The notes: generated by a model from the sequence alone, not told the origin. 64,000 nt of DNA from Rhizomys pruinosus (GCA_009823505.1 VZQC01006589.1:7465722-7529721); one strand, 5' to 3'; numbered from the stretch's first letter, positions 1-12,187 are shown. Made by a program: numbers and translations.

Positions 1-1734
1 AGGTAGGAGAAAGCAAGATTTGTAGCACCTTACAGAACTTCTGGGTTCTTTGAATCGCCCAATAGCCATGAGTATAGATATGTGATCTGATATTGGAGGA
101 GATAATCAGACCCCTGGGCGGATGGTAGCTGGACATAGGAAAGAACCTGGTATTACACACAGGATTCTGAACACAGCCAGGAGGGGTTATCAATGTGGGC
201 AAACTTCAATTTCAACTTCAGTATTTCTAAACAAAAAATGTGGCAAAAATATGTTTCTTGGCTGCCTAGATCCTACGAAGAACTGAAATTATGAACAGTG
301 GAGTGTTGTATTGTCAACAGTGGTGCTTGGTTTTGTGGCATACACATGCATACATATGCACACATACACAAATGGACACACACAGTGACACAGACATGCA
401 CACAGACACTCACAAACAGATACACACACACTCACACATATATAATTTTGAAATTCGGTTAAGGGAGAGCATATTTCCTTAGTTGTAAACATATCACTAA
501 GACATCCTGTTCTTCAGCTTTCAGCGCTGGACCTTCCATCTACGTGCTGCCTCTTTTCCCTCCCTCTTCTCTTACATAATGCTGGCCCTCCCTTCAATTA
601 GTTTAAGAATCAGCCTCATTAAACAGGCTGTCAGAAATGGATGGGGCATGGTATTGAAAGGGCTGTACACATGTATAAGTTAAATGTGCTAACAGCTGAT
701 GTGTGCTAATGGCTCAAATAAATAGCCCCAGCCTCAGGGTTGCCTTCTTACCATCTGAGAAACCCACCTAGAATATGTGTTCCCACTACCCTCTGATGTG
801 TTGGTGGATGAAACAGGATTTGATACATTTTAGTCAGGAATAAATAAAATGATCTGTACTCTGTTCTCAAACGGACTAAGAATTACCTTCTGGGAAGTGT
901 ACTTTATAAAGAAGCATAGGGTTACATTTGTACTTGGAAAATCAATTCATGTTGGTGTTGGTAGCCAGCGCTCCTAATCAAATAAGGTTTCAACATTTTG
1001 AGTAATTGAAAAACTTCATTCTACTAAGTGTTGTTGTATTGAGCATACAGAAGGTGTCAGTCACTTCCATCCAAGTAAACCAGAAAAGTGAATTGAAGTG
1101 TGGATCACACAGGAAAGAGCAGTCCCCAGGCAAGAAATGATTTGTTGGGTGGGGGGAAGAAGATAGGAGAGCACAGAGACATTGACAAACAATGAATATA
1201 TATGAAATTGTAAGCAATAAATAAAATTATTATACACATTAGCATAAAAGATTTGGGAAAAATTCACTTATATTCAACATGGAAATATCTCATCTTATCA
1301 CCACTGTCTATATTATGGTACAACCATTACTTAAAGAGCATTTATATTTATCTTTAGGTAGAAATAGTCTAGGGATCATTAAATATATAGAAAGGATAAT
1401 TATGTTGGTTCTATGAACAGACTACCCAATTTTCTATAAAGAAATTCCCATCCTCAGATTGAGGGATCCTATAGGGAGGAGCCTGGGACCACTCTCCACA
1501 GACACCAAAGGATGACTGTTTGATTTTGTTTATATCAGCAAACTCTAATTGGCTTTACATGTGCAATTGTCCCATATCTGCTAACATTCCCTCCAAGCAT
1601 CTTTAGAAGGCTCTGAGACTTGTACTGAACAGCAGGGATTCCACAAACAGATTGCCAGGGTCTGTCACCGGTGCACTCCTCGGGGTTCATTTCTACACCA
1701 TGGTTTCATCTGGTGCCTCCGAATGTTTCTTTGA
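1..1734. other. Intergenic, no gene seen
   Basis: Mostly unique AT-rich sequence. A degenerate CA-rich patch lies at about 340-440, and it produces the low-complexity His/Thr- and Cys/Val-rich frames seen on both strands there. I see no exon with credible splice sites and no recognisable protein. Confidence 0.6.
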
Positions 1735-1805
1735 AGATTAAATGGACTGATAAATATAAGGTGGTTAGAGCTATGGTTGTCAATAAATCTTAGCTATTAA
1801 TGTTA
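1735..1805 (+). mobile_element. MIR SINE 3' part (ancient)
   Basis: The order 'gattaaatg', then 'ataaatataa', then 'caataaatcttagctatta' follows the 3' half of mammalian-wide MIR, where a GATTAAATGA block precedes the terminal CTCAATAAAT segment. The copy is diverged and short. The assignment is by eye. Confidence 0.5.
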
Positions 1806-1891
1806 ACGTTGGTGAAGGTTTACTTAACTGGCCAGTGAATCCTAGTGGGCAGCAATCACTGGGAGGCCTGTTTGTTGACTTCATTTAACTA

Positions 1892-1925
1892 ATTCATTCA
1901 TTCATTCATTCATTCATTCACTCAT
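1892..1925. repeat. (ATTC)n microsatellite
   Basis: About seven to eight near-perfect ATTC units followed by a CTCA variant. Confidence 0.9.
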
Positions 1926-1984
1926 AGTTTTCTTATTCTCTCCTTTTTCATATTTTATTTTTTTTATTTTTCTGTTTATATGTT

Positions 1985-2199
1985 TATGTTTTATATTTAT
2001 TTTATGTGTGAGTGTATTACCTGCATGTAGGTGCACCAGTGTCCTGCAATAGCCTATGGAGGTTAGAAGAGGGCATCTGATTCCCTGGAACTGGAGCTAC
2101 AGACACTTGTTAGCTGCCATGTGAGTGCTGGGAATCAAACCTGGATCCTCTTCAAGAGCAGCCAGTGCTCTTAACCACTGAGTCATCTCTCCAGCCCCC
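1985..2199 (-). mobile_element. B3/B2-type SINE
   Basis: Read on the minus strand it opens with the tRNA-like head (ggctggagagatgactcag), passes a degenerate B box near 'ggatccaggtttgattccc', and runs into the 'cctctatt..gcaccta.catgcaggtaatacac' 3' segment and an A/T-rich tail. It has a single CCAGTTCCAGGGAATC unit. It is more diverged than the copies at 32 or 36 kb, so probably older. Confidence 0.85.
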
Positions 2200-2213
2200 T
2201 CTTATTCCTTCTT

Positions 2214-2255
<42 letters not shown>

Positions 2256-2285
2256 CCTCCCTCCCTCCCTCCCTCCCTTTCTCTT
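2214..2285. repeat. (CT)n then (CCCT)n microsatellite
   Basis: About 18 CT units pass directly into about seven CCCT units and then a degenerate CTTT tail. It lies just beyond the SINE ending at 2199. Confidence 0.9.
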
Positions 2286-2299
2286 TCTGACTCCTTCTC

Positions 2300-2712
2300 T
2301 CCGTCCATTGAGTCTATCTCTCTTTGCTATTCCAGGCACCAGATTACATACAATACTGACAATGTTGATAGATGAGTGAATATTCACTGTGTAACAGGCA
2401 CTGTGAATATTTACTGTGAAACAAGCACTATGATAAATGAATTTTGTCATCTGGGTTTTACAATCAGCTCTTTTAGATGGATAAATACACTATGCACATT
2501 TTAAAGCAAGGTGCAATGCAGTTTGGGCTGTGTACTTAGTGAAAGGGGAGTAGCAGCACTGTCCTTTGGGGGTTTGTTTCTAAGGTCTCCCTCACTAACT
2601 GAGACTTTTATACCCCTGAGCTAGGCACGAAATCTTTAGTTTAGACCATCCAGAGAATGCCCTGGTTGGACTTTCTGGATCCATTCCAACCTGTACTCTA
2701 GGGGCCCGTGAC

Positions 2713-2714
<2 letters not shown>
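2300..2714. other. Intergenic, nothing recognised
   Basis: Unique sequence with a short imperfect direct repeat near 2380-2430 ('cactgtgaatattyactgtg' type). No coding signal is seen. Confidence 0.5.
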
Positions 2715-2716
<2 letters not shown>

Positions 2717-2770
<54 letters not shown>

Positions 2771-2785
2771 GGTTTGTGGTACATG

Positions 2786-2822
<37 letters not shown>

Positions 2823-2880
2823 GGTTTGTGGTACATGGTTCTCTCTCTCTCTATCTATCTATCTGTCTGTCTCTGTGGTA
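2717..2880. repeat. Compound (TC)n / 'ggtttgtggtacatgg' tandem array
   Basis: Three CT-rich tracts alternate with three copies of a short unique spacer, 'tatggtttgtggtacatgg', at about 2769, 2820 and 2880 (the third is diverged). The first tract ends in (AT)n and the third passes into (ATCT)n and (GTCT)n. Open frames here (Ser/Leu or Arg/Glu runs) are products of the repeat. Confidence 0.85.
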
Positions 2881-3430
2881 TGGTTTGTGGCATGTTGTAT
2901 ATGGGTGTATGGAGGTGGAGGTGCTGGTCTGTGCAGGTACAGTGGTCAGAGGATGTATTGGGGGTCTTCCTCTCTCACTCTTATTCCCTTTCTCTTTAGA
3001 TGGCATTTCTCAGTGAAACATGGCTCCCACAGTTCACATGCAAGCAAGGGCGGTGATGGCTTTTCTCTTCTGGTAGCATGCATAGCCACCTGCGGTACTA
3101 TTAAGGCCAGGCAGTGGAGATGGAGCTTCAAGGTCAGTACCAGCCGGAGTTCACTTTGTTTGCTGTGACATTCACATATGTGGTGTCTTCAGCTTCAGCA
3201 ACAGGATCTTACTGTAAAGTACTGGAGGAGAGGCAAGAGCAAGGGCAAGAGTCAGTATTATTTGAGGGTCCAAGAAACCTCCCTTGTCAACTCTAAAACA
3301 GGGGATAGGTTGCCTGCACTGGGCTTTTTATTTGCTGTTGCATGGTGACTGACAGCATCATCATCACCAGACCCTCAGTTATAATATCTCTCTCCATTTG
3401 ATCTCTCTCTCAACTTTCTACAATTTTAGT
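2881..3430. other. Unassigned, possibly L1-derived
   Basis: I could not place this segment. It adjoins the antisense L1 tract that starts near 3440 and may be part of that element's 3' UTR. Short frames here have no recognisable domains. Confidence 0.35.
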
Positions 3431-3439
3431 GTTCTCTAT

Positions 3440-4690
3440 GATTTTTTTCAAAATTCCTTTAATATTAGCTTTCTATCTCCATACTCCTTCATCTGTGCTG
3501 CAGTCCCATCCACCATTAGATTTAACCCATCTTGTCCCAATATACCTTCCTCCACCTTTAAACCATTGTTCGTTACCTCCCCACCCCCATGGAACCTAAA
3601 TTGTTTCAGACCAGTGTGAATTTTTCTAATTGAAGCACAGATATCTAAACATTCAAAAGATAGCATCACACTGGAAACCAGGCACTCCTCCCGTGCACTT
3701 CTAGGTCTGGATTATCTCACTCAGGATGATGGTTTCCAGTTCCATCCATTTCCTGTGAATTTAATAATTTCCTTTCCCTAATAGCTGACTAATATTCCAG
3801 TGTGTTACTTACTGTACCATAATTTTTAATCCATTTGTTAGCTGATAGAGATCTAGTTTGTTTCCATTTCCTGGCCATTGTGAGAGCAGCAGTGAGCATG
3901 GATGACCAAGTATCTCCATGGTATAATATAGAATCCTTTGCAAAGATGCTCAGGAGTGCAGGGACAGGTCACATTGGAGAGCTATTTCTGGCTTTTTGAG
4001 GAGACTTATCCTTGATGTCCACAGTGGCTGCAGCAGTTTTCACTCCTTCCTCCCAACAGTGAATAACTAGTCCCTTTTTTAAACATCTGTGCCAGCTTTG
4101 GCATTGTTTGCTTATTGGATCTTACTCATTCTAATTGGGGGAAGATGAAATCTCAACATAGTTCGAATTTATATATTTTCTGAAGTCTAAAGATATTGAA
4201 CCTTAAAAAATTCTCAGACATTTGCATTTTATTTTTGAGAATTCTCTATTTGCTATCTTCTCCAATATTAATTGCATTGTTTGATACTTTGATGTTAAAG
4301 CTCCTTGTATATTCTAGATACTAACCCTCTGTCAGACATGTAGCTGACAAAGTTTGTCCCATTCTATAAGTTGCCTCATCACTTGATTTATAATATCCTT
4401 TGCTATACAGACAGAACACTTTAGTTTCATGGGGTTCTATTCGTAAATGGTTGTTCTTAATTCTTGTGTTAATGATGTCCTATAGAGAAAGGGATTTCCT
4501 GGGCCTGTTAGTTCCAGACCATTTCTTACTTTCTCCTGTTTCATATTTAAGATATCATGTCTTATACTGAGGTCCTTGATCCATTTGGGGTTATGTTCAG
4601 GTTAAGAGACAGGGATCTATTTCATTCCTCTATATGCATTGGCTTATTCGACCAGCAATAATTGGTTGAATATGCTGTCTTTTCTCTAAT
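3440..4690 (-). mobile_element. Decayed L1, ORF2 region
   Basis: The plus strand reads like the complement of rodent L1 ORF2. It contains 'tccatccatt' followed by the 'ctaatattccagtgtgt' block, and further on 'gatccatttgggg' and 'ttggttgaatatgctgtctttt'. These correspond to the order found in reverse-complemented L1 ORF2. Stops and indels are frequent, so it is an old, non-functional copy. Confidence 0.75.
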
Positions 4691-5415
4691 GTATATTTTT
4701 GGGCCATTTGTCTTTCTTAGAAGCAAGAAAATTATGGAGCTATTTTCTAATTTAATGTGTAAGCTTGTGGGGGGAATCAAAGCAATTAATATAAAGTTGT
4801 GTATTAATTCCTATAATTTTGTTAATTTTATAGTTTTTCCTCAGATTTATTTTGATTACTTGTTCTAGTTTGGTTTATTTCTTTCCAGTGACCTCTTGAG
4901 TGTCTTTATCCTTCTGTTCAGATTGAAGAATTTCTTCTGGTATCTTCTGTAGAAATGGCTTAATAATAATAAAAATATCCCTTGCTTGTATTATGAAATG
5001 TTTTGTTTCTTCTTCGATTTTAATGGTAGGTTTTTTTTTATGTGTATGATAGTCTGGATTGACAGTTGTGTTCTTTCATAACTTAGAACACATCTTTCCA
5101 GACTCTATGACTTTAAGTATTTCTGTCAAATAATCAAGGGTTATTCCAAGGTCTGTTTTATTGGTCACTGGACCTCTCTCTTGTGCAGCTTTTCATATTG
5201 TATTCCGTGGTTTATGTGTTCTAACTGGAATATGTCCTGGAGGATTTCTTGTCTGGCCATACTTGGTCTTCTATACATCTCTTATTTACCTCTAGGTTTG
5301 TAAATTTTCTTCTGTGATCCTACTGAAGACATTTTTTTTTCTGTATGGTGTCCTTCTCCTTCTTAAAATTATAGGATTCAAAGATTACATCTTTTTGTGG
5401 TATCCCCACAGTCTT

Positions 5416-5416
<1 letters not shown>

Positions 5417-5465
<49 letters not shown>
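5417..5465. repeat. (CT)n-(TA)n microsatellite
   Basis: A CT run of about 15 units changes abruptly to TA and adjoins a T-tract. It borders the perfect palindrome at 5470-5547. Confidence 0.9.
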
Positions 5466-5466
<1 letters not shown>

Positions 5467-5469
5467 TTT

Positions 5470-5547
5470 TTTTTTTTCTATCTGGATAAAAGTATATATA
5501 CCATATATATATATGGTATATATACTTTTATCCAGATAGAAAAAAAA
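5470..5547. repeat. Perfect 78-bp palindrome
   Basis: The centre lies between 5508 and 5509 inside 'ccatatatatatatgg'. Every base pairs outward to a T8/A8 pair at the ends, with no spacer. Each arm carries 'ctatctggataaaagtatat' or its complement. A further direct copy of 'ttctatctggataa' follows at about 5564-5577. It could extrude as a cruciform. Confidence 0.95.
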
Positions 5548-6719
5548 TATATATATATATATATTCTATCTGGATAATTGTGTTTCTCATTTCTAGCATC
5601 CTTTCAGCTTGATTTTTCTTCAGAACTCTGATCTGTTCTCATTACTTGGGTTGGATTCTCATTTCACTTCTTTGTTATATTTGAATTGTTTGACAACAGC
5701 TAGACCCATTCTTTTGAACTATTTGTCTGGGAGTTCTTCCAGATCATTTTCATTTGGGAACATTACTATGGGATTTGTAATTTTTGAGAAGACACGTTAT
5801 TTTATTTCCTGCTGTGTTTATTTCTTTGTTGGGGTTTGGACATGTGGAGTTGTTTGTCTTTTGAAGTTTTTCCTCTTTGGTTTTCCAGTCAACTTCTTTC
5901 ACCAAGGTGCTTGCAGTGTTTGGGAAATGCCTGCTTCCCAACAGAGGTGTGGGATGCCATCTTCTCCTCTGCTCCTAGAGTGTTTAGGGACAAAGCCTTT
6001 TATCTTGTGCTTCTTTTTGACAGCTGCCATCCTATGACTTTAATAGCTTGGACAGGGATCTTAGAGCAGCTTTTCCCCTCCCTGACTGTGGACTGATCCT
6101 GTATCTCAAGCTGGTTGCAACAACTGGAAGGTCCCATACAGGTAGCTGGCAGGACTCTGGTGGTGCCTGAATGGAAGGAAGGGCTAGGATCTCTCTGCAG
6201 TAGGAAGAGTCCCTGTGGTGTTTAGCCTGGAATATGACACATATCACAGTGAGGGAGTGCAGTGAGGGGGCATTGCAGACTCTAACATGCAGCAAATGGC
6301 TTTCAGAGTAATGGTGGAGGGCACAGCAAGCCTACTTGTGTCTTCAAGCTGGCCTGGGGAATCTCAAAGGGAGGAAGAGGTGGCAGGGGAGGTGGGGTAT
6401 GAGGAGGAGGAGGACCCAGGCAAGTGGCAGCTTCGCTTCGGGCTCTTGAGGTGAGGGAAAGGGGACCTGTGCAGCCTTCTTTGGTATCCAGGCCATGTGG
6501 GATGCCTGGAGAGTCCCTGTGGGGAGTACATTGGAGACTGCAGAAGCCCAAATGAAGGGAGCGGAGACAAGTGGATGTGGTAGTCCCTGGAAGACAGAGG
6601 TAGCAGTGCTTTGACATGATGACAGGGTAACACAGATAGCCTACGTGGGTCTCCAACTATGTGGGGTGACTAGCGTGGAGGAGGCTGGGGGCTGCCAACT
6701 TCAGTATTCCAGCCTCACC

Positions 6720-7130
6720 AGAGAATAATCCTGCAGACCAATCATCTATTGGAACATCCTAGCATTAAATAACATCATGAAGTCAAATGACCTAAAAATT
6801 ATCCATAGACCAGTTCACTCAAGCATGAAAGAGCATACATTATTTAGCCTATGGATTTTTTTCGAAATTGACCACATATTAGGACATAAATCAAGTCTCA
6901 ACAAACTTAGGAAAGCTGAAATAATATCCTATATTCTATCTGATCATAAAGGATAAAAGCTTAACAGCAACAAAAATAAAAGTGGGAAAAGGTACACAAA
7001 CTTGTGATATGTAAACAACATAAAACAGAATGAAAGTGGGGTAAAGACAGAAATCGACAATGAAACTAAATACTTTCTAGAAATGAACGAAAACAAAAAC
7101 ACAAATGGCCAAATCTATGGGACCTGACAA
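6720..7130 (+). mobile_element. Decayed L1 fragment, sense
   Basis: Phrases such as 'aaattgaccacatattagga', 'ctgatcat' and the closing 'ccaaatctatgggac' occur in the order of the endonuclease-to-RT part of L1 ORF2 in sense orientation. Many substitutions and stops are present. Orientation is opposite to the preceding tract. Confidence 0.55.
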
Positions 7131-7879
7131 CGGCAATCCCAACAGGAAGGATATAGCACTAGGTGTGCGTCAGATCCTAGAGACAAAGCAGAGCACCTCC
7201 CAGCAGGGTCGGTCCAGTGGCCCCACCTAGAATAGACACAACTGGAAGCATCTACAGCCCCTGGGCATACCCTCCTACCCATATACACTACTTCTAATTC
7301 TTGGGCACCATCTCCTGCTATTGCTCCTCTCCCAGAAGCCACCAGGGACAACTTTGAGAGAGAAACACTTCATTAATGTCAGAGTTTGTCTGAAGCATCT
7401 CCCCTGTAGATCACAAATAGGTCATGCCACTTCTGTCATTCTTTTGTTTAGAAATACCTGAAATCCCCTCAGTTCCATGGAGATTTTATATGGTATGTGA
7501 TTCCATGGAAACTGAGTATATGTATAAAACCATATATGTCCGTTTCCTATAAAATATCACCAATATACTTTAGGAACAGCACTCAAATCAGTGTTTCAGA
7601 ATCTGTCCTACAATGTCCATCTAGTAAAATAGCCCAGTATATCTTTCAATAATTGCCTCCAGATTTTGTTTTAAGCAGTTGGTAAAGGAACTGCAAACCA
7701 TGTGTTTAAGACAGATTACCAACCAGAGTTTCCCTGCTCCACCAAGGAATTTACACAGATTTTTCTATCTGATGAACTCTCAAACTCTACTTTGTCTTAT
7801 GGACAAGCCAGAGGCCATCTTGGCTTGTGTATATGTGTCCTGGTTTGCAATCTTCACATTTACTCATAAATTAAAGTTC
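7131..7879. other. Intergenic, nothing firmly recognised
   Basis: 7131-7380 is relatively GC-rich and open for 78 codons on the minus strand. That frame has no domain or family signature and no flanking splice or promoter signal. The rest looks unique. Confidence 0.45.
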
Positions 7880-8160
7880 TTTGTTGAAAACATTTCTTTA
7901 TATATTAGGTTGGTTTTGATGGCAATAAAGATTAAAAATATCTCACATTTACTGTCTCACATATTTGACCCAATGATCAATTCTTCACACAAATATCCTT
8001 ACTCTACTTAAGATACTAGAAATATAAATTTTAGTACTTCATTTTATGGGTGAATAGATTAAATTGGAGTACATTAAATAGCTTACATAAGGGTTATTTC
8101 CCTTGAAGTAATTCAGTCAGTGCTTAAATAAGATTCTGAGTCCAAAGTTCTCTCAAGAGA
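7880..8160 (-). mobile_element. MIR SINE (ancient, antisense)
   Basis: The sequence follows reverse-complemented MIR: a 'ctcacatttactgtctcacat' part, then 'cattttatgggtgaatagat' (core CATTTTACAGATGAGGAAAC), then 'attaaatagcttacataag', then a 'cagtgcttaaataagattctga' segment. It is strongly diverged. Confidence 0.6.
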
Positions 8161-8167
8161 GCACCCC

Positions 8168-8332
8168 TGGGGCTAGAGAGATTTCTCAGTGGTTAGAGCA
8201 CTAACTTCTTATCAGAGGACCCAGGCTCATGTCCCAGCACCTACATGGGCACTGTACAACACAGGTGCACTTACACACATGCAGGCAACACGCTCATACA
8301 CATAAAAAATAACATATAAAATATTTAAAAAG
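8168..8332 (+). mobile_element. B3-type SINE, internally shortened
   Basis: It has the tRNA-like head 'ggggctagagagatttctca', a B-box area 'aggctcatgtccc', a shortened middle (no 17-bp unit is recognisable), and the 3' segment 'gtgcacttacacacatgcag' with an A-rich tail. Confidence 0.8.
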
Positions 8333-9038
8333 AGACCGTCTCCAAATATGAAGGCATTCCCTCATTTCCTCTATAATATCCATGGCCACCAAAATTATAG
8401 GAACATAAATTAGTAACTGGGGTGGAAAGTAAAAGAGGTTAGTTTGTCTTGAACCACAAGTAAAAAGGAAAGGAAGACAGAGGATTTGAAAACATGTGCA
8501 TAAAACTAAAGGGATAAATTAAAAGTTTCAAGCTAGAAACTCAGACTTCTCACCAGATGGTTAGGCCTAAAATGACTCAGAGAGGATTTTCCACATGGTA
8601 AAGTGAGGTATCTTTAAAATTCTCCACTTGGTAAGTGTGAATTATATGCAAAAATAGAAATTTTTTGTAACTCCCCCTATGCAGGCTTATACATTTCAAA
8701 CTTCAGGAAAGAACTGGATAATATTAAGCATAGCCAGCAAAGTTCAGTAGCTTAAGCTGCTGCAGAGCACCTTCTTGACTGTCCTCTGATCTAGGATTGT
8801 AATCCACCAACTTCAAGTGCAATCCCCCTGCCTCAAGTTTCCTGTTACTCTTCCCACTGCAGATCAGATCCCACCCCTGTCACTTATATGTACAAAAATC
8901 TGGAAAAAAAAAAAAAAACCTACCTAATCATTTTGCCCTTCCTTGAGTCTGTTTATACAACTCAGTTCAAAGATCAATGATAGTAACTATATTTAAGACA
9001 ATACAAAAATGCATCCCAGAATGTCCAGGTTTGTCTTT
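8333..9038. other. Intergenic, nothing recognised
   Basis: AT-rich unique sequence with an A16 run near 8905. No coding or RNA signature is visible. Confidence 0.5.
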
Positions 9039-9051
9039 GAAAATAGCCATG

Positions 9052-9297
9052 ATGGGGCTGGAGAGATGGCCTAGCGGTTAAGAGCGCTGACTGCTCTTCC
9101 AGAGAACCTGAGTTTGATCCCCAGCACCCACATGGTGGCTGAGAACCGTGTGTAACTCCAATTTCAGGAGAACTCCAGTTCCAGGGGAATCCGACACCCT
9201 CTTCTGACCTCTGAGGCATTGCACAACATGGGTGCACAGACCTACATGCAGACAGTACATTCATATACATAAAAAATAAATAAAATTAAAAAAAAAA
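9052..9297 (+). mobile_element. B3-type SINE with two 17-bp units and TSD
   Basis: A near-complete copy runs from 'ggggctggagagatggccta' to an A-rich tail. It is flanked by identical 13-bp duplications 'gaaaatagccatg' at 9039-9051 and 9298-9310. The middle carries two 17-bp units of the type 'aactccarttccaggrg'. The intact ends and perfect duplication indicate a relatively recent insertion. Confidence 0.93.
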
Positions 9298-9310
9298 GAA
9301 AATAGCCATG

Positions 9311-9890
9311 GCAAGGGCTCAGACGGCATGCATAGTCAAATAAGACATTGTCCTTGTTTAATCCAGGAGAGAGATTTAAAATGAGCCAGAGTAGTGGAGC
9401 AATCCTTCTATTGGTATGAATGTGAACCCTCATCACTGAACCTACTATGGTCTCAGGGGATTACTTAGAAATCTCTATACTTCATTGTTGTCATAAATAG
9501 AGACCACAATCTGACATCAGAGAGATATTGTAAATCCTAGTAATTGTGGTTTAGACCTTCATGAAAGCATATGGAATACTGTAGCCACTGAAACACAAGC
9601 CTGTCATCACCAATTCAAATGGATATAGCTCCAGTAAAAGAGCATGTGTAATAAATATGATCTGAAAAACACACACGAACATGATGCTGTGATAGGTCAG
9701 TGGAGGACAAGAGCAACTGCTTGAGAGAGGAAGACAGGAAATGATGTGGGAAGGAATTTTAAGCATCAGATACAATGTGGAGACATGCTCCAGCATCAAG
9801 AGCAACTGAGTACAGCAGGGCATGTGAGAACGGCAGATGCCTTCCCATGTCAACAGTGCTTTATTTTTAATAGGATCTGTACAGGGAAGA
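9311..9890. other. Intergenic, nothing recognised
   Basis: Unique sequence. The 100-codon minus frame at 9551-9853 is low-complexity, hydrophobic and Cys/His-rich, with no family resemblance. I do not call it a gene. Confidence 0.5.
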
Positions 9891-9895
9891 AGATG

Positions 9896-9940
9896 TCATG
9901 CTGGAGACACGGGTCATGGGTTAAAGTACTTGCAGCTCTT
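9896..9940 (+). mobile_element. B3-type SINE, 5' half (split by pseudogene)
   Basis: The head resembles 'gctggaga..gggtcatgggttaaagtacttgcagctctt'. The sequence is interrupted here and resumes at 10592 after a 13-bp duplication. The SINE was therefore present before the Snrpd3 copy landed in it. Confidence 0.8.
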
Positions 9941-10591
<651 letters not shown>

Positions 10592-10627
10592 ACTTGCAGC
10601 TCTTGTAGAGGGACTTGGTTCTCCGCC

Positions 10628-10671
<44 letters not shown>

Positions 10672-10803
10672 AGGAAGCTCCCAACCACCTGGAACTCCAA
10701 CTCCAAGGGATCCAAAGCCCTTTCTAGCCTCCAAAGACTCCTGCACACATAATGAACATACACATATTGAGAAGCAAGCATTCACATACAAAAAAAATAA
10801 AAT
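10592..10803 (+). mobile_element. B3-type SINE, 3' half (split by pseudogene)
   Basis: It resumes at the duplicated 'acttgcagctctt' and continues 'gtagagggacttggttctc' (B box region). An expanded CA tract at 10629-10670 follows, then 'ccaactccaaggga..cctttctagcctcca' and an A-rich tail. With 9896-9940 it makes one SINE. Confidence 0.85.
10629..10670. repeat. (AC)n microsatellite inside SINE
   Basis: About 21 AC units replace the usual 'cagcacccacatgg' stretch of the SINE. Open frames across it are repeat artefacts. Confidence 0.95.
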
Positions 10804-10805
10804 TA

Positions 10806-11016
10806 AAATAGCGTGTTTATTTTTATTTTACACATTTACATGAATATTTTGCCTACACGTATGTGCAGTACCCACAGAAGCCAAAAGAGGCATTGTATTC
10901 CCCTAGACCTGGTGTTACGGACAGGTGATAGCTGCCATTCGGATGCTAGGACACAAACCCTGTGTTTTTGCTCAAACAGTGAGTGCTCTTAGACCCTGAG
11001 CCACCTTCTAGCCCCA
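10806..11016 (-). mobile_element. Old B3/B2-type SINE
   Basis: The plus strand starts with an A/T-rich tail, then 'atgtgcagtacccacagaag', and closes with 'gagccaccttctagcccc', the complement of the tRNA-like head. It is well diverged. Confidence 0.75.
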
Positions 11017-11019
11017 AAT

Positions 11020-11275
11020 CATTTTTAAAGGTCTTTTAATGAAAGAGCTTGATGGCTTTAAAGTTCAGCTGACTGTCTTTATTTCATAAGAAAAGGGGAA
11101 TCACTTAATTTTGAGAGAAGAAACAGTTGTTACTACAGCTGTGCTTTGGATGAAAAATTACAAGTTTCTTATAGATGTCAATATCCAGTAAATATATCCA
11201 GGAAAGCAAGAGCTAGAAGAGATGAGTAATCTCTGGTAATCACTGGGCAAACCTAGACAAAAGATAAGATCATGG
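11020..11275. other. Intergenic, nothing recognised
   Basis: Unique AT-rich sequence between a SINE and a MIR relic. Confidence 0.5.
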
Positions 11276-11277
11276 TT

Positions 11278-11440
11278 CCCATTATGTGTCAGACATGTGT
11301 TCAAAACTTTACCTGTATTTTTATACCCCATGTATCACTTTTAATCTGCTCTTTATAAATGTAGAAGCTGAGCTTTGTTAAGGTTAGAAGTCATACCTTA
11401 ATCAAGTTGAGAACAGATTGGGATTCAAAATCCACATTCG
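11278..11440 (-). mobile_element. MIR SINE (ancient, antisense)
   Basis: 'attatgtgtcagacatgtgt' then 'aaaactttacctgtattttta' follows the complement of the MIR 3' part (TTATGTGCCAGGCACTGTG, CTTTACATGTATT). It continues to a region like 'ttggga ttcaaaatcca' matching GGGATTCGAACCCA. Confidence 0.7.
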
Positions 11441-12185
11441 CACATGTCATCAAATTAAAAAAAAATGATAAAGGGCAATTTCAAAATAACACATATAAAA
11501 TGTGTTGACTGTTCTGAGGGCCCCTGCTTCCCCATTGGGAGCATATATTCCCAAAGGTAAACTCACAATGCTGTACTGTGTAGGATGTTCATTTATCGAG
11601 TGACTAGGAATATTTTTCTTCTAGTTCTCTTAGTCTTGGTGGCCAGTGACCACAATAGTTTCCTCTTCTAGCTCAGACTTCTCTGCCAGCATGTGGGAGG
11701 GGTGATGAGTTGGGATTTCTTCAAAGGCTTGAGTATTCCTGTATCCATTCCATTAAAATCCTCTGAAAATGCCATTGTTTACAAGATTACATTGGACCTC
11801 AGGAAACTGGCAGGAGGCTCTTTGTAGCAGGGCCCTGATGGTTTCAGGCCCTGATAGACTCTATTCTTCCTCACCTTCAGGGCTACCTGATGGTTCAACT
11901 GTCCCTGAAGCAAGGGACAGTTGTCCTTGCCTGTCCTACTACACATGTCCCTACTACACATGGTCTATCCTGCCGCTTTTCATCTCTCTGAACTGAGAGA
12001 CTTTTCCACATTCCCTGAAAGCTTCTACCTAGAGTGTAAGCCCTGCCCCCATAAGCTCCATCAGCAACGCTCCTTCATGTCTCTTCCATGCAATCTCTTT
12101 TCCTTCTGCACCAAGCACTTGAAGCACATGAGTATCCACTGAGTGGGAGGGTCTGTAGAACCCTGTGTGCTGGGATTTGCAGCAT
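11441..12185. other. Intergenic, nothing recognised
   Basis: Unique sequence. At 11905-11921 a short imperfect inverted repeat ('aactgtccctg' / 'caagggacagtt') surrounds the end of a Ser/Pro-rich frame. I make no functional claim. Confidence 0.45.
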
Positions 12186-12187
12186 TT

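Larger units (their letters stand above)
4860..6700 (-). mobile_element. Probable L1 5' part or related LINE (antisense)
   Basis: The T-rich part (4860-5900) resembles antisense LINE sequence. The part from about 5900 to 6700 is GC-richer, with repeated 'gccttc/gtccctg' phrases like rodent L1 5' regions read in reverse. It continues the orientation of 3440-4690, but the ORF2 interval is too short, so internal deletion or a second element is likely. Assignment is by general resemblance only. Confidence 0.4.

Noticed and set aside
5314..5577. Tyr/Ile-rich frame across the palindrome
   Set aside because: Driven by TA and T tracts, not coding.
7115..7351. 78-codon minus frame in a GC-richer patch
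   Set aside because: It looked like a possible gene fragment, but the translation matches nothing I recognise, and only general composition distinguishes it.
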